Of a DNA stretch of 64,000 nt, positions 58,741-64,000 are shown one piece after another. A program made the translations under genes and the position numbers. Below the pieces are notes generated by a model. The model saw only the letters and a list, made by a program, of their open reading frames with translations, was not told where the DNA came from and searched no databases. The first letter of the stretch is position 1. Each line of letters begins with the position of its first letter. Source of the DNA: Heyndrickxia sporothermodurans (GTDB lineage: Bacteria; Bacillota; Bacilli; Bacillales; Bacillaceae_C); contig CP066701.1 of NCBI GenBank assembly GCA_016756695.1, forward strand, positions 428,001 through 492,000, given 5' to 3'.

Positions 58741-59853
58741 TTATTTATTCAACAATTTTTGTATTTCTGGATTATTGCTGAGGATCTCATTTCCATAATG
58801 ATAACTTAGGTAAAGAACGATAACTAAACCAATATAGATTAAGAATAATTTTATTTTCGTTTTCTTATCTGTTTTATAATACGTTTCCGTTGTTTGTACT
58901 TCTTGTTTGATCCCTACTACCTTTTCTTCTAGTTGCTTGATAATACCTTCAATAATAGCTTGATTGTCATTTTCTATATGTTCACCAATTGTAAGGGTGC
59001 CGGATAATTGCTGAAGATAAATATCCTTTTTCATTTTTTCAATTTGGGAATTCAGTGTATTTAATATCTTAATAATATCCTGGTTTAAAATCTTCAACTT
59101 AGCCATTTTTACGATTTCTTCAAGCGAATCTATATGATGGGACTCTTGCTTTAATTTAGCTATCAAGAGTTCAAGCTGCTTCACTTCAAGTTTATCCTTA
59201 TCTAAGCTTTTTTGTTTTTTATATAATTTGTACCATTCCATAGAACCAATGATAACGATCACGAACCCTAAGAAACTTATATGCATTACAGAATAGATTA
59301 GTAGAATGATAATGCCTAATCCCCATAATTTCGTACTAATTCCTGCTGCAATTCTTCCGCCATCCAAAGGGGTGATTGGGATTAAATTGAATAAATTGAT
59401 AATTGCACCTAATATAATCAGCAGTGCCCAAAATGGCTCATGTGTATATAAATACAACGGAATGGCAGGCAAAAAGGCTATAAATCCAAATAACGGACCC
59501 ATATAGGCTAAAAATCCCTCATCCTTTGCACTTTGGGGCATTTCCTTTAAGCCGATTACCGCTCCCATAAAAGGAATAAATATTGCTGGACTAACGGAAA
59601 GTTTAATTTTTTTAGCAGCATAAGCATGACCCATTTCATGGATAAACAACAAATAGACAAGAGCAACCGCAAACTTCCATCCAAAGACAAGCGCATAAGC
59701 TCCCAAAGAAATAAACATACTTACAAGTGTATGTAATTTAAGAAACTTAAACACAACTAATATAAATTTAAATTTACCTAATAATAAAACTACTATTGTA
59801 CTTAAAATCCCTAAAAAGTTTTTTTTGCCGTCCTGTAGATTCTTATTTTTCAA
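58741..59853 (-). CDS. M50-family site-2-type membrane protease
   Basis: A 370-residue membrane metalloprotease. The zinc motif is L-F-I-H-E-M-G-H-A-Y-A, and the third ligand motif is I-P-I-T-P-L-D-G-G-R-I, preceded by N-L-F-N-L. About six helices are followed by a cytoplasmic coiled coil (about residues 210-330, K-L-E-V-K-Q-L-E-L-L-I-A-K-L) and a last C-terminal helix. No PDZ or CBS domain. TTG 59853 is the likely start, with GAGGGGAT 8 nt upstream; the longer frame has no ribosome site. Substrate unknown; it may cleave an anti-sigma factor or signal-peptide remnant. Confidence 0.85.
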   Translation of the reverse strand: MKNKNLQDGKKNFLGILSTIVVLLLGKFKFILVVFKFLKLHTLVSMFISLGAYALVFGWKFAVALVYLLFIHEMGHAYAAKKIKLSVSPAIFIPFMGAVIGLKEMPQSAKDEGFLAYMGPLFGFIAFLPAIPLYLYTHEPFWALLIILGAIINLFNLIPITPLDGGRIAAGISTKLWGLGIIILLIYSVMHISFLGFVIVIIGSMEWYKLYKKQKSLDKDKLEVKQLELLIAKLKQESHHIDSLEEIVKMAKLKILNQDIIKILNTLNSQIEKMKKDIYLQQLSGTLTIGEHIENDNQAIIEGIIKQLEEKVVGIKQEVQTTETYYKTDKKTKIKLFLIYIGLVIVLYLSYHYGNEILSNNPEIQKLLNK

Positions 59854-60271
59854 ATAAACATCCCCTCTGAAAAAGTAAATGCTATGGTTAATTATAAAAG
59901 ATATAATTTGAAATTTCAGGGGAAATTTACTATTCAAAAAAACTCATATAAAAATCGGCCATGCCTTCGAAATTTGGTGCATTTAAGAGTGTAGGTGTGA
60001 AAAATTAATATTTTATTGTTCCTATAATGTGAGTTTTGTGCTCAATGAACCATACGTAAAATATTTTCGAATTTTTGAGAGGTTCAGTAAGCATGGAGTA
60101 ATCATTAGTATATTTATTAAAGTAGTTACCATCAGTTCGTCTGCCAATACTCAATACTTACTTATTCACTTTCGCTATTTGAATTTCCTTTTTTAAAATG
60201 AATCGAGTGATAATTTTACGAGATACTTTAAAGAGGAGAACCCTTATTTGTTTTGAAAAAAAGAATTAAAA

Positions 60272-60317
60272 TTGATTTTTAATAATATAAATTGTTATAA
60301 TTAGCACTAGATATTAG
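60272..60317 (+). promoter_or_regulatory. fabH promoter with FapR-like site
   Basis: TTGATT (60272-60277) and TATAAT (60296-60301) lie 18 bp apart. TTAGCACTAGATATTAG (60301-60317) covers the start point and matches the FapR box TTAGTACCTRNTACTAA at about 10 of 17 positions. FapR control of fabH is known in Bacillus. Confidence 0.5.
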
Positions 60318-60352
60318 TACAAGGTTACAACAATAAATATGGGGTGGTTACA

Positions 60353-61360
60353 ATGGTAGGAACGAGAATAACTGCTATCGGTACATATGTACCCGAAAAA
60401 AAATTAACAAATTTTGAACTTGAGCAAATGGTTGAAACAAATAATGATTGGATTATTCAAAGAACAGGTATTCATGAACGCAGAATTAGCCGTCCTGATG
60501 AATTTACGAGTGATTTATGCGAGGCTGCTGTAAAAGACTTAATGCATAGGTATGATAAAAATATTGAAGATGTAGATATGATTATCGTTGCAACAAGTAC
60601 TCCTGATTTTCCATTTCCATCAGTTTCAAGTATCATACAAGACCGTTTAAATATTGCTCAAACAGGTGCCATCGATATAAGTGCAGCTTGTGCAGGATTT
60701 GTATATGCATTGCATACAGCTCATACCTTTATTGCTTCTGGACTCCACAGAAAGGTACTTGTTATTGGGGCGGATACACTCTCCAAAATTACGGATTATA
60801 CCGATAGAAGTACATGTATTTTATTTGGTGATGGTGCTGGTGCGGTATTGGTTGAAAGGGATGAACAATCGCAAAGTTTTATCGGATTCCACTTGGGAAG
60901 CGACGGAAGTGGGGCGCAGCATGTATACCGCCCTGGCCTATCTAAAAAAGTCAATGGCATTGAGTTAGTCGACACTCAATATTTGGTTCAAAACGGCAGG
61001 GAAGTTTTTCGATGGGTTGTAAGAAATGTTCCTGATAGCGTAAAGCAAATTTTAGAAAAAACACAAACGAGTTTAGAACAAGTTGATTGGTTTATTCCTC
61101 ATAGTGCAAACTTACGGTTAATCGAACCGATTTGTGAAAAACTAGGGTTCCCAATGGAAAAAACGCTTTACAGCTTGGTGAACTTTGGAAATACTTCTGC
61201 TGCAACAATTCCTTTAGCACTTGACCTTGGAATTCGTGAAGGAAAAGTTAAAAATGGAGACCGCGTTCTTTTGTACGGTTTTGGATCTGGTTTGGTTCAT
61301 GCTGGTCAATTGCTAGAATTAAACTTAGACGAACAAATTCATGCGCCAAAACCATTGTAG
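60353..61360 (+). CDS. fabH: 3-oxoacyl-ACP synthase III (FabH)
   Basis: A 335-residue ketoacyl synthase III. The catalytic triad is Cys in I-S-A-A-C-A-G-F, His in F-I-P-H-S-A-N and Asn in V-N-F-G-N-T-S-A-A. It starts T-R-I-T-A-I-G-T-Y-V-P and has W-I-I-Q-R-T-G-I-H-E-R-R. It starts fatty-acid synthesis by condensing acyl-CoA with malonyl-ACP. A stand-alone gene, like fabHB of B. subtilis, rather than the fabH-fabF operon copy. ATG 60353 has GGGGTGG upstream; the GTG at 60344 is rejected. Confidence 0.93.
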   Translation: MVGTRITAIGTYVPEKKLTNFELEQMVETNNDWIIQRTGIHERRISRPDEFTSDLCEAAVKDLMHRYDKNIEDVDMIIVATSTPDFPFPSVSSIIQDRLNIAQTGAIDISAACAGFVYALHTAHTFIASGLHRKVLVIGADTLSKITDYTDRSTCILFGDGAGAVLVERDEQSQSFIGFHLGSDGSGAQHVYRPGLSKKVNGIELVDTQYLVQNGREVFRWVVRNVPDSVKQILEKTQTSLEQVDWFIPHSANLRLIEPICEKLGFPMEKTLYSLVNFGNTSAATIPLALDLGIREGKVKNGDRVLLYGFGSGLVHAGQLLELNLDEQIHAPKPL

Positions 61361-61805
61361 TGTAAAAGTAAAACATTGTAAAACGAATCAGCAAAGAAGT
61401 GATTTCTTTTCTAAATTCCAAAATGGCTTAAAAGTTAGTAGCTTGAAATTGATTTGATTTTAGTGTATCTGTTAGGTTTTGTACCACTTCATCAGTGTTT
61501 ATCATATTTGCAATACACATTTACTTTACCTAAGTATAGAGCAACCTATTCGTTGAAAGTAAGATGTATTCTAGATCTAAAGGAATGTCTCAATTTTGGA
61601 GCCATTCCTTTTTGTCTAAACGATAATATTTAATTCCTTCTAAAACAAAAGCCCCCGTTAGTTTAAGTAAAATTACTCACAAATTAGTTCTGGTTTTCTG
61701 TTTATAATTTTAATACCATAAATTAAGCTAAATTCATTAGAGGAAAGGCACACCTCTTTTTTCAGAAATGTGCCTACTGTAAATGGTTATTTTACTATAA
61801 AAGGA
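61361..61805. other. 445-bp intergenic region between converging genes
   Basis: Holds two hairpins. AAAGGAATG...CATTCCTTTTT (about 61579-61613) is a terminator candidate for fabH, although 220 bp away. AGGCACA...TGTGCCT (61746-61775) is a candidate for the leftward hydrolase gene. No coding frame seen. Confidence 0.55.
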
Positions 61806-62630
61806 TTAAATAGATATTTCATTCGGATTTTGGTAAAGATAAAAATTCACCATCTCTTTGGCTAATACTTCTGGAGCCATCATAACTGCCGAATGGTCTT
61901 GCCCTGAAAGTGTTTGGTATTTAGCTAGAGGTAACAGTTCAACAAGTGACTTAGCAGCATCATGGAAATATGATTCACTATTTTCTCCAACCACGATGGA
62001 CGTTGGAACATTCACTTCCCATCGGTCTACCGGTAATGGCCTACCAGATTGAGTTTCTCCCATAATCATTCCATCATAAGCAAGAGTATGTGCCATCCCT
62101 TCTATTGACTCCCATGAAGGCTCAGCTTTCATATACTCTAAATATTCAGAAGGAATGCCAAGTGCTTCACTCATATAGTACTCAACAGCTTTATTACGTT
62201 TTCCTTCCCCAATCAAATTGTTCAAATGCTGAACATAATTTGCTGGTACAGGCGGACGGCTATCATCAATAATAAAAGGAGGCTCATACATAAATAGCTT
62301 CCTAACTTTATCTTCAAGTTTATTTGCTGCTTCAAGTGCTAACACGGCACCAGAAGAACTTCCAAACAAAAAGCTGTTGCCACCAGCCTCATTTATAAGG
62401 GCCTCGATGTCTTCCACTTCACGTTCAACTGCATACTTTGAAGAATCGGTGCTTTGACCTCTCCCACGACGATCATAATTATAAACAGTAAAATGCTTTG
62501 CAAGCTGTACTGCTAATTGCTCAGCATCTTTGTGGTCAGCTGCGGCAGATGCTACTAGAATTAATGATGGTCCAGTTCCTTGTTTTTTGTAAGCAATTTT
62601 AGTGCCATCTTTTGAAATTAATGTGTTCAT
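61806..62630 (-). CDS. alpha/beta hydrolase
   Basis: A 274-residue alpha/beta-hydrolase. The nucleophile elbow is F-G-S-S-S-G-A-V (about residue 92), Y-D-R-R-G-R-G-Q-S-T follows strand 4, and the final His is in G-Q-D-H-S-A-V-M. The acid is probably Asp or Glu in V-V-G-E-N-S-E. The oxyanion H-G is replaced by S-A-A-A. Possibly an esterase or lyase with a small substrate. ATG 62630 has GGAGG 5 nt upstream and overlaps the stop of the AHSA1 gene (ATGA). Third gene of the ArsR-led operon. Confidence 0.85.
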   Translation of the reverse strand: MNTLISKDGTKIAYKKQGTGPSLILVASAAADHKDAEQLAVQLAKHFTVYNYDRRGRGQSTDSSKYAVEREVEDIEALINEAGGNSFLFGSSSGAVLALEAANKLEDKVRKLFMYEPPFIIDDSRPPVPANYVQHLNNLIGEGKRNKAVEYYMSEALGIPSEYLEYMKAEPSWESIEGMAHTLAYDGMIMGETQSGRPLPVDRWEVNVPTSIVVGENSESYFHDAAKSLVELLPLAKYQTLSGQDHSAVMMAPEVLAKEMVNFYLYQNPNEISI

Positions 62631-63136
62631 AATTTTCCTCCACTTATTGAGATTAAATATTCTTCTAATCGATTAAAGGCATCTGTAAAGCCTTTGACCA
62701 TTCCCATTTCTTCGGCTATATTTAGCTCTGCGATGCTATTGAAACGAGTAATAATCCTAAGTTTAGAGCCTTCCATTACCTCTTCAAAGGTTACTACAGT
62801 GTACATTTCACTGTTTTCTACAATGTTCCAATTCTTATCAGTAAATGAGTCTATATAGACAAGTCTTAATGGTTCAATAACTTCTTGATAGACAGCTCTG
62901 CAGTATGCATCCTCTCCATCACCATTATCCGGACATAAACGATATCGCCAAACACCACCCGGTCTAACATCCATCTCATATACAGTGGAATTCCAATATT
63001 TTGGCCCCCACCAACGGGCAATATGTTCTGGTTTCGTCCATCCCTCCCATGCATACTTGAGGGGGATAGCTACTGTGCGTTCAATTGTAAGCTCTCGACG
63101 CACCTGATCTTTGAAAATTTTTGTTTTTCTACTCAT
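62627..63136 (-). CDS. AHSA1/SRPBCC-domain protein
   Basis: A 169-residue START-like domain. It has A-W-E-G-W-T-K-P-E-H-I-A-R-W-W-G-P-K and D-V-R-P-G-G-V-W-R-Y-R, then T-V-V-T-F-E-E-V-M-E-G and the final helix G-F-T-D-A-F-N-R-L-E-E-Y-L. These proteins form a hydrophobic pocket and often pair with ArsR regulators in Firmicutes; the ligand is unknown. AAAAAGGGTGAAATTAAA lies upstream of the ATG. The stop overlaps the hydrolase start. Confidence 0.88.
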   Translation of the reverse strand: MSRKTKIFKDQVRRELTIERTVAIPLKYAWEGWTKPEHIARWWGPKYWNSTVYEMDVRPGGVWRYRLCPDNGDGEDAYCRAVYQEVIEPLRLVYIDSFTDKNWNIVENSEMYTVVTFEEVMEGSKLRIITRFNSIAELNIAEEMGMVKGFTDAFNRLEEYLISISGGKL

Positions 63137-63199
63137 TTTAATTTCACCCTTTTTAGCGTGTTAACCTACTTTTTTCCTTCCTGTTTTGCAAGTAGCATC

Positions 63200-63541
63200 T
63201 CAACGCTTTTTATCCTCCTTCCGCATAATGTCGAGCATATAGTCCTCAAAGTTATCTAGGCGTTCTTCCCATAGAATACTAAAGGAATCGAACCAAGTAT
63301 CTAAATCCCGAAATGGTTGAGCTTCAAGGCTATATATTCGCATCTGTCCCTTAGTATGAGACCGTACCAATCCTGTCTCGCTCAAGATACGTAAATGACG
63401 AGACACCTGCGGTTGACCAATGTTGAGAGCCCTAACAATTTCACCTACAGAGTGAGGGCCTTTTTTCAAAAGCTCCACAATGTTAAAACGATTAGGCTCA
63501 GCGATTGTCTGTAATGTTAATTGCATCGTAGTTGTATTCAT
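63200..63541 (-). CDS. ArsR-family transcriptional regulator
   Basis: A 113-residue winged-helix regulator. L-Q-T-I-A-E-P-N-R-F-N-I-V-E-L-L, then S-V-G-E-I-V-R-A-L-N-I-G-Q-P-Q-V-S-R-H-L-R-I-L (recognition helix, in parts) and R-S-H-T-K-G-Q-M-R-I-Y-S. No metal-binding cysteines, so not a classic arsenic sensor. It leads an operon with the AHSA1 protein and the hydrolase. The ATG at 63541 coincides with the predicted transcript start, so the mRNA may be leaderless; the GTG at 63556 lies inside the promoter. Confidence 0.88.
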   Translation of the reverse strand: MNTTTMQLTLQTIAEPNRFNIVELLKKGPHSVGEIVRALNIGQPQVSRHLRILSETGLVRSHTKGQMRIYSLEAQPFRDLDTWFDSFSILWEERLDNFEDYMLDIMRKEDKKR

Positions 63542-63547
63542 ATTATG

Positions 63548-63586
63548 AATATACACCTAAACATATATACGCGTCAACGTATATAT
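63548..63586 (-). promoter_or_regulatory. ArsR operon promoter and operator
   Basis: Minus-strand TTGACG (63572-63577) and TATATT (63548-63553) lie 18 bp apart. The perfect inverted repeat ATATATACG-N6-CGTATATAT (63563-63586) encloses the -35 box, the expected place for ArsR repression. Confidence 0.78.
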
Positions 63587-63667
63587 TATTTTTTATCTAA
63601 ACTTTATCATTTACTCTAAAATTCTTTTTAACTAACCTGCCCCTTTACTTGAATAAGAAAAAGGCTC

Positions 63668-63711
63668 TACTCCTTATTCTAGTTAAATCACCTTTGTTGA
63701 ATAAGGAGTAT
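63668..63711. terminator. hairpin between the ArsR operon and the edge gene
   Basis: TACTCCTTATTC pairs with GAATAAGGAGTA across a 19-base loop. It is probably the terminator of the leftward gene entering from the right edge. Confidence 0.55.
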
Positions 63712-63717
63712 TAGTTA

Positions 63718-64000
63718 TTAAAATTCATTTGCGAAAGCTCCTTTTTCGCTATGGATATACTTCTCATTTCTGACTACATTATTGTAATCAATATCAAAAA
63801 AATAGATTGCTTTACTTAAAGCATCATAAAAGAAAGGAACAAACTCCAAATCTTTAAATACATAAACTTCAATTAGTTCTTCGTTATTTTGATAGGCTTC
63901 AAATATTCGATGTACAATAAGGATTGCTATCAGTTAAATACTGACTTTGAAGTACCATAACAGGGTTTTTATGATTGGGTTTTATTCGACTAGGATCTAT
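63718..64000 (-). pseudogene. unknown gene, C-terminal part, frameshifted
   Basis: From the window edge the frame reads I-D-P-S-R-I-K-P-N-H-K-N-P-V-M-V-L-Q-S-Q-Y-L-T-D-S-N-P-Y and then stops at a TGA. A different frame continues R-I-F-E-A-Y-Q-N-N-E-E-L-I-E-V-Y-V-F-K-D-L-E-F-V-P, then N-V-V-R-N-E-K-Y-I-H and ends at TAA 63718-63720. The two parts look like one protein split by a one-base change near 63912. I do not recognise the family. It is a real frameshift or an assembly error. Confidence 0.5.

Overview
The window is low-GC DNA from a Firmicute of the family Bacillaceae, a relative of Bacillus, Neobacillus or Peribacillus. I infer this from the strong AGGAGG-type ribosome binding sites, the frequent TTG start codons, an S-box (SAM-I) riboswitch, rho-independent terminators after most genes, and a block resembling the yfj/yfk region of B. 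subtilis (yfkAB, yfjT, pdaA, yfjP). Species cannot be named from the sequence alone.

Layout. 0-4.8 kb: cut DUF3231-like gene, VOC protein, Asp-box membrane protein, a paired SMR efflux system, a chemoreceptor remnant and a GNAT. 4.8-11.5 kb: mobile DNA, made of a decayed IS6-like element with an 8-bp target duplication, a 52-bp tandem array, yfiT, and an IS66 element (8981-11393) nested just upstream of another DDE transposase. 11.5-18.5 kb: MFS fragment, a dihydroorotate-dehydrogenase-like flavodomain fused to a duplicated membrane domain, a histidine kinase fused to an RsbR/STAS-like module, a CBO0543-like membrane protein and a ProP-like transporter. 18.9-24.9 kb: leftward GntR-led 5-oxoprolinase/amide-hydrolase cluster whose transporter gene was cut by an IS6-like fragment. 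25-31.5 kb: multidrug MFS pump behind a MerR-type promoter, a deleted SWIM gene, YdcF-like protein, a decarboxylating dehydrogenase and a PatB-like C-S lyase. 31.6-31.95 kb: a 27-codon holin-like toxin with a convergent antisense RNA. 32-38 kb: secreted proteins, a second near-complete IS6-like copy and an M3 peptidase. 38-47 kb: rRNA and DNA-repair genes (yfjP, RlmD-like, adaA-alkA-ogt), pdaA, acetyltransferases and DinB proteins. 47-53 kb: two large tandem arrays, a NERD protein, class I fumarase behind a PerR-like box, and an IS256 element sitting inside one array. 53-64 kb: yfkAB, S-box yxjG-like gene, M50 protease, fabH with a FapR-like site, and an ArsR/AHSA1/hydrolase operon.

Two patterns stand out. 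First, several intergenic arrays that differ in sequence share a 52-bp period (or 104 = 2 x 52). Second, insertion sequences have shaped local expression: both complete IS6-like copies sit 23 bp upstream of a start codon, between the likely promoter and the Shine-Dalgarno site. Many small lesions (frameshifts in homopolymers, truncations) are either real decay or assembly indels; these are flagged.
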